A stretch of 64,000 nucleotides of DNA. It comes from an uncultured Saprospiraceae bacterium (lineage in GTDB: Bacteria; Bacteroidota; Bacteroidia; Chitinophagales; Saprospiraceae). Position 1 is the stretch's first letter, and the number at the start of each line of letters is the position of its first letter. Shown in pieces: positions 55,790 to 64,000 of the stretch. Under the pieces are notes generated by a model, which saw nothing but the letters and a program-made list of their open reading frames with translations, made no database searches and had not been told where the DNA came from. The stretch lies in the NCBI GenBank assembly GCA_937959275.1, contig CALGLU010000042.1:19869-83868 (forward strand). Direction: 5' to 3'. The position numbers were made by a program, and so were the translations under genes.

Positions 55790-58033
55790 TCAAATATTCA
55801 ACCAATAATTGATTTTCAAAACCAAGGTCCTATTCTTGGGACCCCATAGTTCGATAGCATAGTTATCGGTATAAACTAAGAACAGATCAGACAAAGGTTG
55901 AAATCTCCATTGTATACGACTATTTACATTAAAATTATCACTCTGTGTATTATACTGAAAGAAGGTCGTCCAGAATAAATCTCGATTAAAATTAAATTCT
56001 AGTCGAGGTCCGATTAGCAATAAAGTCGAGTTACCAAAGTCTTCATCGAAGCTAAGCTCATTCGCTTCAAACGTGAATCCAAAATTACCCCAGGGCTGAC
56101 GGCGATAATTGACTTCCGCCGAAATATTTTTTCTATCTCCGCCATAGAAGCCACCTATGCCACCACCAATGGTATAGCTCAAAGCTTTTCTGACATCAGA
56201 TTGATACTCTACCTCGAATTCTGTCCATCGATATTCATCAGCTGGTAATGGATTATCTGTAAACGTAAAGGGATAGAGTAATCGCCTGTATACCGGACTA
56301 AAACCAACACTAATGCTACTCGTATTTGCAAGAGCTATTTCATAGCCAAGCGCCACTTCATAGTTGAATATTTGATTTTGCGAACGTTCCATATCCCCTA
56401 TGTTTAGCATAGAAAATACATGTCTATTGACGGCTTCACTCTCTGGGAAAAGCGTATAACTCAAGCTAGAGAATACATGATCGTATCCTATCTTGATCAC
56501 CTCATCTGCTACCGCATCATATTGGTTTTGCTGCTGTATAAACCCTACGTCATCACTGTAATTTTCACCTATACCAGAGAAATTAATATAAAAGCGAAAA
56601 TCTTGGTTTCCTAATTGAGCAAGGGCATGATAGTATCCATTTTTATTACGTACACCATCACTATATGATAAACTATACGCTGCTCCAAATCGATTATAGC
56701 CATTCGGAGATCTGTAATCAAACTCCAATCCGACTTTTCGATTATAGTCATCTCCAACAAAACTTCCGTCACTGTATCCTATACGATTATGAAAAAATCC
56801 CTTGACCACTGATCTTCCCAAAACTCTGCGATTAAAAGCCAGGGCGCTATAATTATTACCAGGTTCGTCCTCCACAGATTTGGTCTGTAGATTCATGAGT
56901 CCAATTCGAGTGTCTTTATTCAGGTTACCTGTGAGTCGCGCACCATAGAGGATCGGTATTGAAGAGCCATCATCTCTTAATCCAATTTTTCGAGAAAAGA
57001 AGGGTCTCATTGGTGGAATACCAAAATCAGAAAATATATCACTATTCTCGACAAAGAAGATACGCTGCTCTGGAAATCTGATATTCACATTCGTGAGATT
57101 GGTGACTTGCCTATCGACATCGACTTGTGAAAAATCTGGGTTGATGGTCACGTCTAGATTTAGACTGCTCGTGACTGCTATCTTAGCATCTACGCCCACA
57201 TCAATATTGTTATCAGTCGGACTACCCGCTTCTATATCTTTGGACGTCGATGTCAACATGTAGGGAATCAATGCAATATTGCTTTTTGCTTTTTTAGGCA
57301 CTTCATCCCATATGAGCGAACCGTTATACCCTAGGTCTGGACCATAAAATTGTCGCGGTACCGGCGTCCATGCTTGAAAACTATTGGTTTGTGCATTCCC
57401 TCGATTAAACTGTACGCCCCATGTCTTACTAGTGCCATATCTGAGCGTCTTGAACGGAATAGCTATCTCAATGATATAATGATCTCCATTCACTGTCGTT
57501 TCTGATCTCCATTTATTATTCCATGCACTCCTAAACCCACCACTGTTGCCACCGCTACGAGTACCAAGATTACCAGCAAGTTCCGTATCAAATTGAACAC
57601 CTGCAGCGTTGGTTGCAAATGCATAACCATTCGTCCGTTCATTCCCTGGATCAAAGGAGACCATAAATGTATCACCATCCCAAAATGTGTTACCATCCCG
57701 CTTGAGAGAAGTCACTAAGTAAGGTGACTCACCATAACAGATGGCAGCGACATAGATATTGCGATCATCATAAGTCATCATCACCCGCGTCTGATCAGCT
57801 AACTCTACCTTCTTATTATCTATAGGTAAGATATAATAGAAATCAGTCGTCGTCTGCGCTTGTTGCCAGACGGCTTCACTGAGTACGCCATCTACATTGA
57901 TAGACTCTGAAGTGCGCTTGATATTATATTGGTATTCATCTCTATTGGCAAGACCATTGTCTTGAGCGTTGAGAGCTGTCATCCCAAAAAGCACTGCGGC
58001 TAATCCTAGAATCCAAGCATTTACATAATTCAT
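55790..58033 (-). CDS. CBM9-like/DUF5916 outer-membrane protein
   Basis: This 747-residue protein has a signal peptide (1-23), an N-terminal carbohydrate-binding-module-9-like domain (about 40-215; SINVDGVLSEAVWQQAQ, WDGDTFMVSFDPGNERTNGY) and a C-terminal DUF5916 region of about 500 residues, rich in alternating aromatic strands, which likely forms a beta barrel or large beta domain. Similar proteins occur in many Bacteroidota without known function. It is monocistronic. Confidence 0.88.
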   Translation of the reverse strand: MNYVNAWILGLAAVLFGMTALNAQDNGLANRDEYQYNIKRTSESINVDGVLSEAVWQQAQTTTDFYYILPIDNKKVELADQTRVMMTYDDRNIYVAAICYGESPYLVTSLKRDGNTFWDGDTFMVSFDPGNERTNGYAFATNAAGVQFDTELAGNLGTRSGGNSGGFRSAWNNKWRSETTVNGDHYIIEIAIPFKTLRYGTSKTWGVQFNRGNAQTNSFQAWTPVPRQFYGPDLGYNGSLIWDEVPKKAKSNIALIPYMLTSTSKDIEAGSPTDNNIDVGVDAKIAVTSSLNLDVTINPDFSQVDVDRQVTNLTNVNIRFPEQRIFFVENSDIFSDFGIPPMRPFFSRKIGLRDDGSSIPILYGARLTGNLNKDTRIGLMNLQTKSVEDEPGNNYSALAFNRRVLGRSVVKGFFHNRIGYSDGSFVGDDYNRKVGLEFDYRSPNGYNRFGAAYSLSYSDGVRNKNGYYHALAQLGNQDFRFYINFSGIGENYSDDVGFIQQQNQYDAVADEVIKIGYDHVFSSLSYTLFPESEAVNRHVFSMLNIGDMERSQNQIFNYEVALGYEIALANTSSISVGFSPVYRRLLYPFTFTDNPLPADEYRWTEFEVEYQSDVRKALSYTIGGGIGGFYGGDRKNISAEVNYRRQPWGNFGFTFEANELSFDEDFGNSTLLLIGPRLEFNFNRDLFWTTFFQYNTQSDNFNVNSRIQWRFQPLSDLFLVYTDNYAIELWGPKNRTLVLKINYWLNI

Positions 58034-58561
58034 ATAATCCCTAAATTTTTAAGGTTCCAATTAGAGTTCAATCCTCAAGGAGAGTGCAAAGATATATTTA
58101 TTCAACTATTCTGCTTTTTATTAGTGCGCGTCATCTGAAGAAATTGTCTAAATCAAGACCTATTTGCCGGAAGGCAGGTTTGCATGATTCTGGATGATGG
58201 GATTAGATTGGCTTAAACATCTAAGGGTTGACATGACCAAAAAGCGGCGCGGCATTTTGAACATGTCTGCCGTTAAGCAGGCTCGATTCAGAATCTGATG
58301 TGTGAAGAGCATGGATTGACCTTGAATCAAACCTGCCCGCCGTCCATTGTCTGAACTAAGATTTTTAGGATTTATAGATTTTAGGTTTCTAAGCTAATCA
58401 AAATCTTATCATCCTTTTATCCTATTATTCCTAATTCAGACAAAATGATGTATGTAGAGCCTAATATTGTGTTCCAAAAAAAGCGCGCGTCATTCCGAAC
58501 ATAATCCATGACTATATAGTCCGCCAGTTGGCGCAGTAAATTGGAGCAGGACCGTTCAGTC
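58034..58561. other. Repeat-rich intergenic region
   Basis: No gene is seen. Copies or pieces of repeat family B lie at 58138-58200 (with a TTGCCGGAAGGCAGG palindrome), 58345-58384 and 58400-58444 (the last two facing each other). CGCGCGTCATTCCGAAC-like strings at 58485-58500 recall the repeat at 63579-63680. Confidence 0.6.
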
Positions 58562-59452
58562 CTAAATAAAATCCTTCTTATCATAATCCCTACGCTGCGC
58601 ATCCAACTCCTTCAAATCCAATGCCCCGTCACCTATATCCTCATCCTCCACAACCTTCCTTGGATCCGCAGCTCCCACCTGATCCGCTCCACCACCAAAC
58701 ACATCAAAACGCATCCCAAACATCAAAAAATACATCATCACCAAAAACGTAATGATCAATAACACCAGAATGCTAACAGCTCGCCCTGGCGTTATCCCAA
58801 TCAACCCAAAGCCAACAAACATGATCATCGCCGCAATACCCAAACCGGCCAACGAACCAAAGGCCTTCTTCTTTTTCTCAAAGGCAGGATCACCAGGCCC
58901 ATCGGGTACAAACGATGCATCAGACTGATGCTCAGTTGACTCAGGCACAGTCAAGCCTTTATTGGACAACGCATAGATTTCCTGAATGTCCTCCACATTT
59001 TTTAGATTCACGTTGCCGATAAAGGCAGTGTCAGCAAAGGCCTTATTGCTAATCTGATCTTTCATTGCTCTCGATAGCAAGACAGAATTGGGCTCAGCCA
59101 AAGACTCTAATCGCGAAGCGATATTGATACCGTCACCATAATAGTCATCTTCTGTCTGGATCACCTCACCAATATGCGCACCGATTCGCACAGGGATTGA
59201 CTTCCCTTTCCGAAAAGCCTGCTGCATAGCAAGCGCACACTGGATCGCACTCGACGGCACATCGAATAACATCAAGCAGCCATCACCATAGCTCTTTACC
59301 ACCTCTCCATCAAATTTAGGAACAGTCTCATTCACGATGCCTTTGAACTTATCCAAGGCATCTAAGCCAGAGGACTCGCTCTGCTGCATCAGCTTGGTAT
59401 AGCCGACAATGTCTGCAAATAGGATCGCTGATAATTTTCGTTTTCCATTCAT
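58562..59452 (-). CDS. Class III nucleotide cyclase with C-terminal membrane helices
   Basis: This 296-residue protein has an N-terminal adenylate/guanylate cyclase domain: FADIVGYT with metal-binding Asp14, SYGDG with Asp57, and INIASRLES with Asn110 and Arg114. The substrate-specificity position is not determined. Residues about 195-245 form two membrane helices after the cyclase domain, the opposite of the more common N-terminal membrane anchor. The C-terminal 50 residues are acidic. Confidence 0.9.
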   Translation of the reverse strand: MNGKRKLSAILFADIVGYTKLMQQSESSGLDALDKFKGIVNETVPKFDGEVVKSYGDGCLMLFDVPSSAIQCALAMQQAFRKGKSIPVRIGAHIGEVIQTEDDYYGDGINIASRLESLAEPNSVLLSRAMKDQISNKAFADTAFIGNVNLKNVEDIQEIYALSNKGLTVPESTEHQSDASFVPDGPGDPAFEKKKKAFGSLAGLGIAAMIMFVGFGLIGITPGRAVSILVLLIITFLVMMYFLMFGMRFDVFGGGADQVGAADPRKVVEDEDIGDGALDLKELDAQRRDYDKKDFI

Positions 59453-59688
59453 CTGTTTAAAGTTATTAAATAATAACGTCGAGAGGTCGGGATTCGCTTA
59501 AAAAGTGCGGAATGCTTGTATTACATCTAATGCTGAGAAATATGAATTTGAAACCGTTGGAGAATTTAAAGAACTCGATTCAATGGAGGCAATTAAAATT
59601 TAAAATGGAACAAGTGAATGTGAAAGTATGCTTGTAAGGAGAAAATATGCCAAGCTAGAAATTCCTATTCTATTTAACCCACCATGCA

Positions 59689-59835
59689 CTACCTAATTTC
59701 AGATAGAACAACAGTTTTAGTCTCCTTATGTATCCGTAACTTCTTAATAACCCGATACAGATGATTGGCAACCACTTGATACGAAATAGAAAATACATCG
59801 GCGATTTCTTGTATCTCCGCCGAACAGCCCTTCAT
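59689..59835 (-). pseudogene. C-terminal fragment of a LuxR-type response regulator
   Basis: On the minus strand, 48 codons encode CSAEIQEIADVFSISYQVV (split: IQEIADVFSISYQVVANHLYR, KKLRIHK), the second half of a LuxR-type helix-turn-helix. The frame stops at TAG (59689-59691). The expected receiver domain and first half of the DNA-binding domain are missing upstream. It ends where the FG-GAP fragment begins on the other strand. The nearby stretch 59510-59600 also contains a coding-like tail (EFETVGEFKELDSMEAIKI) of unknown origin. Confidence 0.65.
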
Positions 59836-60445
59836 CTTATTTGCAGACGACTTTGATCAAAATGGAAAAATCGATCCTATTTTTGCATGCTATATGAAAA
59901 GTGATATTGATGGAGATTTTAAATTATTTCCTTTTCACGGCAGAGACGATCTTACGAGTCAAATCCCAGCCTTCAAAAAGATTTTTCAATCCTACCAAGA
60001 GTATTCAGAAGCGACCATGGATCAAGTGCTCGGCAGTGACATGATGGAAAAAGCAATGACTCTCAAAGCACAAAGCTTATCCACCAGCCTCTTCATCAAC
60101 AACGGCAAGGCCGGATTTGAAAGACAAGACCTACCAGTAGAAGCCCAACTCGCTCCTGTGTCCGCCATCCTAGTCGAAGACATCAACCAAGATGGTAATT
60201 TGGACTTAATCTTAGCTGGAAGCCACAACAGCTCTGAACATACTTATGGTGCACAAAACGTCTCCTTAGGCATCTGTTTATTAGGCAAAGGCAATCTAGA
60301 ATTTGAGGCACTGTCACCAAAAGAAAGCGGGCTATACCTTAATCAAGACATCAAAGCTTTGAGAACATTTGAGACGAATACGGGGGACCGTATCTTGGTG
60401 GCAGTTGTTAATTCTAGTTCTTTAATGACTTTAAAACAACATTGA
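59836..60445 (+). pseudogene. C-terminal fragment of an FG-GAP/VCBS repeat protein
   Basis: The frame begins with ILFADDFDQNGKIDPIF (a calcium-binding FG-GAP motif), which lies before the first usable start codon at 59894, so the original gene reached further 5'. A second motif DINQDGNLDLILAG follows at about residue 95 of the shorter chain. Most of the protein (FG-GAP proteins here have 500-1100 residues) is missing. The 5' break coincides with the break of the LuxR fragment on the other strand. Confidence 0.75.
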
Positions 60446-60617
60446 GTTTCAGTCTGAACTGCACTCCGCTTTTGTTGGTTTTGAAAGCCATTTAATGTTA
60501 GAGGAAATCATGACAAATTAAGTTTAGAAGATTATTCCGGTAAAAGGTGCTATTAGTTGTACATACGCTGTTAATTGATTGTAACGTTTAACTTGATATG
60601 GAGATCATCAAATTAAC

Positions 60618-61244
60618 ATGAAAAAGAATATAGTAGGAGTACTTTTGATTGGTATTTTTTCAATCTGTTGCAATCAAAGTGAAAACAGAAAACCCTCAGC
60701 ATCAACAGCTACTAGTCAAGGTGATCAGGCTCTAACTAAAACTGCACAAGCAGACACAAAACCAATAGAATTAGCTAAAACGATTGCCTTGAAAACAAAA
60801 GGTATTCTTGGCAAAAACTTGCTCCAAGCCATTAACTCAAAAGGAACAGAACATGCCTTAACGTTTTGCTCAACGAGAGCCATCCCATTAACTGATAGCA
60901 TGTCAGTATCAGCCAATGCCTCCATCAGAAGAGTGTCTGACAAAAACAGAAATCCGAACAATAAAGCAAACCCAACTGAACTAGAATATATCAATGATTC
61001 AAAACAAGCCTTGGCGAACAAGCAAGTCATCAAACCAAAATTAATTAGTTCAGACACACAACACATTGCTTACTACCCTATCGTCGCCAATAGTATGTGC
61101 CTCCAATGTCATGGTCAGCCAAAGACAGATATTTCGCTCGCTTCCTTATCAGCCATTAATAGATTATATCCACAGGATAAAGCGACAGGGTATGTAGCTG
61201 GAGAGTTGCGAGGGATTTGGGTGATCGAGATGGATAAACTTTAA
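60618..61244 (+). CDS. DUF3365 (Tll0287-like) haem-binding lipoprotein
   Basis: This 208-residue exported protein has a signal ending in FSICC (Cys17 or Cys18 lipidated). Its DUF3365 domain carries a c-type haem site CLQCH at 161-165, followed by G. Family members are small mono-haem sensor or electron-transfer proteins. No partner is adjacent. The region before tex is repeat-rich. Confidence 0.85.
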   Translation: MKKNIVGVLLIGIFSICCNQSENRKPSASTATSQGDQALTKTAQADTKPIELAKTIALKTKGILGKNLLQAINSKGTEHALTFCSTRAIPLTDSMSVSANASIRRVSDKNRNPNNKANPTELEYINDSKQALANKQVIKPKLISSDTQHIAYYPIVANSMCLQCHGQPKTDISLASLSAINRLYPQDKATGYVAGELRGIWVIEMDKL

Positions 61245-61271
61245 ATAAAGTGTTTGATATTGAGTGAGGTT

Positions 61272-61377
61272 TTGCCTGCGGCAGTGTTGAATGTTGAGTG
61301 TTGAATGTTGAGTGAGCCGGAGCAGTTGGAGGGAGGAAGTTGGAAGGGGGAAGTTGGAAGGAGGGAGGAAGTTGGAT
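61272..61377 (+). repeat. Heptad-like and polypurine repeat
   Basis: GCCTGCGGCAG is followed by TTGAATGTTGAG and TGTTGAATGTTGAG repeats (61282-61314). A polypurine stretch at 61327-61375 (GGAGGGAGGAAG, GGAAGGGGGAAG, GGAGGGAGGAAG) then has G-runs that could form a G-quadruplex. The first part recurs at 32661-32709. Confidence 0.7.
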
Positions 61378-61432
61378 ATTTGTTGCAGGTTGCGGGGTTA
61401 AAACTCCATCCAATTTTTTGTAGACAGATTCC

Positions 61433-61440
61433 TATCTTTG
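61433..61440 (+). promoter_or_regulatory. Candidate -7 element of tex, near the start codon
   Basis: TATCTTTG matches TAnnTTTG. It ends 4 bases before the ATG at 61445, so the transcript would be leaderless or nearly so. The expected TTTG box at a spacing of 17-23 is absent; a TTTTTTG lies only 12 bases upstream. Confidence 0.45.
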
Positions 61441-61444
61441 CACC

Positions 61445-63553
61445 ATGAATCTACGCCTACTAGAACAACAACTCGGAATATCACCCAAACAAATCCAAAC
61501 CGTCATCTCACTGCTCGATAAAGATGCCACTGTTCCTTTCATCGCCCGCTATCGCAAAGAGCTCACTGGCTCCCTCGACGAAGTCCAAATCCTAGCCATC
61601 AAACAAGCCTATGAGCGCCAGCTCAAACTCATCAAACGCAAAGCAGCTATCCTCGACATCATAGCCGAACAAAACAAACTTACCCCTGCCCTCAGGCAAT
61701 CCATTGACAACTGCTGGGACGAGCACGCCCTCGAAGACCTCTACCTACCCTTCAAAAAAAGCCGCAAAACAAAAGCCGACATCGCCAAGGAGCGCGGCCT
61801 CGAAGGTTTGGCTAAACTTATCTCAGCTCAAAAGCAATCGCAGCTCTCTCAATCAGCTAAATCCTTTCTTAACAAAGACGTGCCCACAGTCGAAGAGGCA
61901 CTACAAGGAGCCCGATATATCATCGCCGCCTGGATGAATGAAAATCTCAGCACCCGCCAGGTCATCAGAGACATGTACGCCCGCCACGCCAGAATCGAAA
62001 GTGCTGTCGTGAAAAAAAAGAAGGCAGAGGCCATGACGTACAAAGACTATTTCCAATACTCTGAATCCTTACAACGATGTCCATCACACAGACTCCTTGC
62101 CGTCTTTAGAGGAGAAGAAGAAGGGCTGCTAAAAGCCAGCATCACCATCGATAGCGAACGAGCCATCGAAAAACTAAGTCGTTACTATATCAACTCCAAT
62201 GGCGACTGCGCTCAGCAAATAGAACTCGCTATCAAAGACGCACTCAAGCGACTCATCGGCCCATCCATCGAAAACGAGGTCAGAAAAGAAGCCAAGCTAA
62301 AGGCCGATCAGGAAGCCATTAGCGTGTTTGCCAATAATCTAAAACAATTGTTGTTATCACCGCCTTTAGGTGAGCTGCCTGTGCTGGCACTAGATCCCGG
62401 ATTTCGGACGGGTTGCAAACTCGTGGTCTTAGATGAGCATGGTACTTTGGTACATCATAGCACAATCTTCCCGCATCCGCCTCAGAATAAAACAACAGAA
62501 GCTGCTGCCCAAATCAGACAGCAGTTAGACCGCCATCACATCAAACACATTGCCATTGGTGATGGGACAGCGGGGCGCGAAAGCTATCGCTTCCTTCAAC
62601 AATTAAATTTGGATGTCGAGCTCTATATGGTCAATGAGAATGGAGCATCGATCTACTCGGCTTCTGAGATTGCTAGAGAAGAATTTCCAGATAAGGATAT
62701 CACCGTGCGCGGGGCTGTCTCGATCGGCAGACGACTGATGGATCCCTTAGCCGAGCTTGTCAAAATCGATGCTAAGTCCATCGGTGTCGGTCAATACCAA
62801 CATGACGTCAACCAAAGCTTACTGAAAGAAGAATTAGCTCAGGTTGTGGTCAGTTGTGTCAATCAAGTCGGCATCAACCTCAATACGGCCTCGCCCTATG
62901 TGCTGCAATACGTGTCTGGCTTAGGCCCAAAACTAGCCCAAAACATTATCGAATACAGACACGAGATTGGCGGATTTACAGAACGAAAAGAATTGCTCAA
63001 GGTGCCGCGTATGGGGAAAAAAGCCTTTGAGCAAGCAGCGGGGTTTTTACGCATTAAAGATGGTAAGAATCCGCTTGACAATACCGGTATCCATCCAGAG
63101 CGTTACAGCCTTGTCAATGCGATGTTAAAGCGCGAAGGCATATCAACAGAAGCCATCCATCAAAAAAAGGAATCCATATCTCACATTCCCTTGCAACAGT
63201 ATGTGGGCGATGATATTGGACTGCCCACCTTAACAGACATTATCACCGAATTAAAAAAACCTGGAATCGACCCAAGAGGAGCAGCCACCACTGTTCAATT
63301 CTCTGATCAAATTAATTCTATAGAAGATCTATCGACTGGGCAAATCCTGACAGGCATCGTCAATAACTTAACCAAATTTGGAGCTTTTATAAATATTGGG
63401 ATTAAAGATTCTGCCTTGCTTCATATTTCTCAGATCACTAATAAATTCATTAAAGATCCAGCTGAAGTGTTGGCATTGAATCAAGAGGTGAAGGTGAAGG
63501 TATTGGATGTGGATGTGGAGCGGAAGCGGATTTCGGTGACGATGAAATATTGA
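61445..63553 (+). CDS. tex: Tex-family transcription accessory protein
   Basis: This 702-residue RNA/nucleic-acid-binding protein has the Tex order: N-terminal helical domain (1-190; PFIARYRKELTGSLDEVQ), YqgF/RNase H-like domain (about 312-440; LALDPGFRTGCKL), helix-hairpin-helix modules (about 470-560; VSGLGPKLAQNIIEYR) and a C-terminal S1 RNA-binding domain (about 632-702; GQILTGIVNNLTKFGAFINIG). Tex is conserved in most bacteria and affects transcription; its exact role is unresolved. The protein is shorter than E. coli YhgF (773) mainly at the C-terminus. Confidence 0.95.
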   Translation: MNLRLLEQQLGISPKQIQTVISLLDKDATVPFIARYRKELTGSLDEVQILAIKQAYERQLKLIKRKAAILDIIAEQNKLTPALRQSIDNCWDEHALEDLYLPFKKSRKTKADIAKERGLEGLAKLISAQKQSQLSQSAKSFLNKDVPTVEEALQGARYIIAAWMNENLSTRQVIRDMYARHARIESAVVKKKKAEAMTYKDYFQYSESLQRCPSHRLLAVFRGEEEGLLKASITIDSERAIEKLSRYYINSNGDCAQQIELAIKDALKRLIGPSIENEVRKEAKLKADQEAISVFANNLKQLLLSPPLGELPVLALDPGFRTGCKLVVLDEHGTLVHHSTIFPHPPQNKTTEAAAQIRQQLDRHHIKHIAIGDGTAGRESYRFLQQLNLDVELYMVNENGASIYSASEIAREEFPDKDITVRGAVSIGRRLMDPLAELVKIDAKSIGVGQYQHDVNQSLLKEELAQVVVSCVNQVGINLNTASPYVLQYVSGLGPKLAQNIIEYRHEIGGFTERKELLKVPRMGKKAFEQAAGFLRIKDGKNPLDNTGIHPERYSLVNAMLKREGISTEAIHQKKESISHIPLQQYVGDDIGLPTLTDIITELKKPGIDPRGAATTVQFSDQINSIEDLSTGQILTGIVNNLTKFGAFINIGIKDSALLHISQITNKFIKDPAEVLALNQEVKVKVLDVDVERKRISVTMKY

Positions 63554-64000
63554 TTGATATTGATGTATCTAATCGGACCGTCATCCTGAGCCCTTAAAAT
63601 CCCTGCGGATTCAAAAAAGCGCGCGGAAGTGTAGTGATTAAAAAAGTCCGTGTCATTCTGAGCCCCTAAAATCCCTATTCGATATACAATTATACAAATG
63701 ACAAATAGAATGTCTCTTAGTTTAAAATAAAGTCTGATAATCAATGATTCCTAAAGTTGTCATAGATAACTCGGTTCAGGATCTCAATAGTCGTCGTAAT
63801 TGAATCCATAGATTTGTTTCAGTTCAGTTCATATGAAATTCCACCCCTAAATCCCCTCAAGGGCAGGGCTGCACACTTCTAAGTTATACATATATGTTTT
63901 TCTTCAATAAGGTCGTAGCATTTGTCCAACCTATTTGTAAACTTATTAATCGCATACTTAATGCTTTTATAGTCATTTAATCTAAAAACATTTATTACAA
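63554..64000. repeat. Two direct copies of a GTCATYCTGAGCCC repeat, then no gene
   Basis: GTCATCCTGAGCCCTTAAAA, then TCCCT, occurs at about 63580-63604, and GTCATTCTGAGCCCCTAAAA, then TCCCT, at about 63652-63676. These are near-identical copies of a string common in Bacteroidota intergenic DNA. A CCACCCCTAAATCCCCTCAA block at 63841-63860 is the inverse of 32821-32842. The rest holds no recognisable gene. Confidence 0.65.

Noticed and set aside
61327..61375. CRISPR-like direct repeats in the polypurine stretch
   Set aside because: The units are too short and contiguous, without spacers, and no cas gene is present.

Overview
The window looks like a chromosomal segment of a Bacteroidota bacterium, most likely from the Saprospiria or a neighbouring marine group (the rank below phylum is inference). 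The support is two SusC/SusD outer-membrane pairs, a Lacal_2735-type small protein, a menaquinone gene cluster, AT-rich intergenic DNA, Bacteroidota-type promoter elements (TTTG...TAnnTTTG), and almost no visible Shine-Dalgarno sequences. A class I-like HMG-CoA reductase points to a mevalonate route for isoprenoids. There is no prophage, CRISPR array, rRNA operon or intact insertion sequence. This is mostly ordinary chromosome with small dispersed repeats and several decayed genes.

Layout. 0.4-3 kb: a secreted FISUMP-domain protein, a small conserved protein and a metallophosphoesterase lipoprotein. 3.3-9.5 kb (minus): an FG-GAP/ASPIC-UnbV protein, two membrane proteins (one with a duplicated cysteine motif), and a tight pair of a membrane iron-sulfur protein with an FAD/NAD(P) oxidoreductase. 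9.5-13.6 kb: tRNA-Val(GAC) preceded by a degenerate partial copy of itself, an orphan TPR histidine kinase and a remnant of an Nramp transporter. 13.6-17.3 kb (minus): an operon of an SMP-30 lactonase lipoprotein, an MFS transporter and a frameshifted serine hydrolase. 17.5-23.2 kb: a secreted protein and SusC/SusD pair 1, ending in a strong terminator. 23.4-27.9 kb: a GxxExxY protein flanked by repeats, DNA topoisomerase III, a Lacal_2735 protein and an atypical SDR. 28.3-34.3 kb: a sodium/solute symporter, a Fic protein with a helix-turn-helix, an SH3 protein and an AEC transporter. 34.6-40.9 kb (minus): an operon of SusC, SusD, a small lipoprotein and a Tat-exported PLP aminotransferase. 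41.3-44.1 kb: a helical protein, an SDR and a double-CDGSH protein. 44.2-50.0 kb: menA divergent from menC-menE-menF-menD; menB is not here. 50.2-52.1 kb: MarC and an Lrp/AsnC regulator. 52.7-55.5 kb (minus): an operon of a Tat-exported Gfo/Idh/MocA oxidoreductase, a DinB-like protein and HMG-CoA reductase. 55.8-64 kb: a CBM9/DUF5916 outer-membrane protein, a nucleotide cyclase, a scar joining two truncated genes, a DUF3365 haem protein and Tex.

The least expected items are: menC has no canonical start codon although its whole N-terminal domain is encoded; a Tat-exported aminotransferase sits inside a SusCD operon; a MITE-like family with terminal inverted repeats occurs at two full-length and about three partial sites; and there are two clear gene-decay events (a one-base deletion, and a head-to-head deletion junction).
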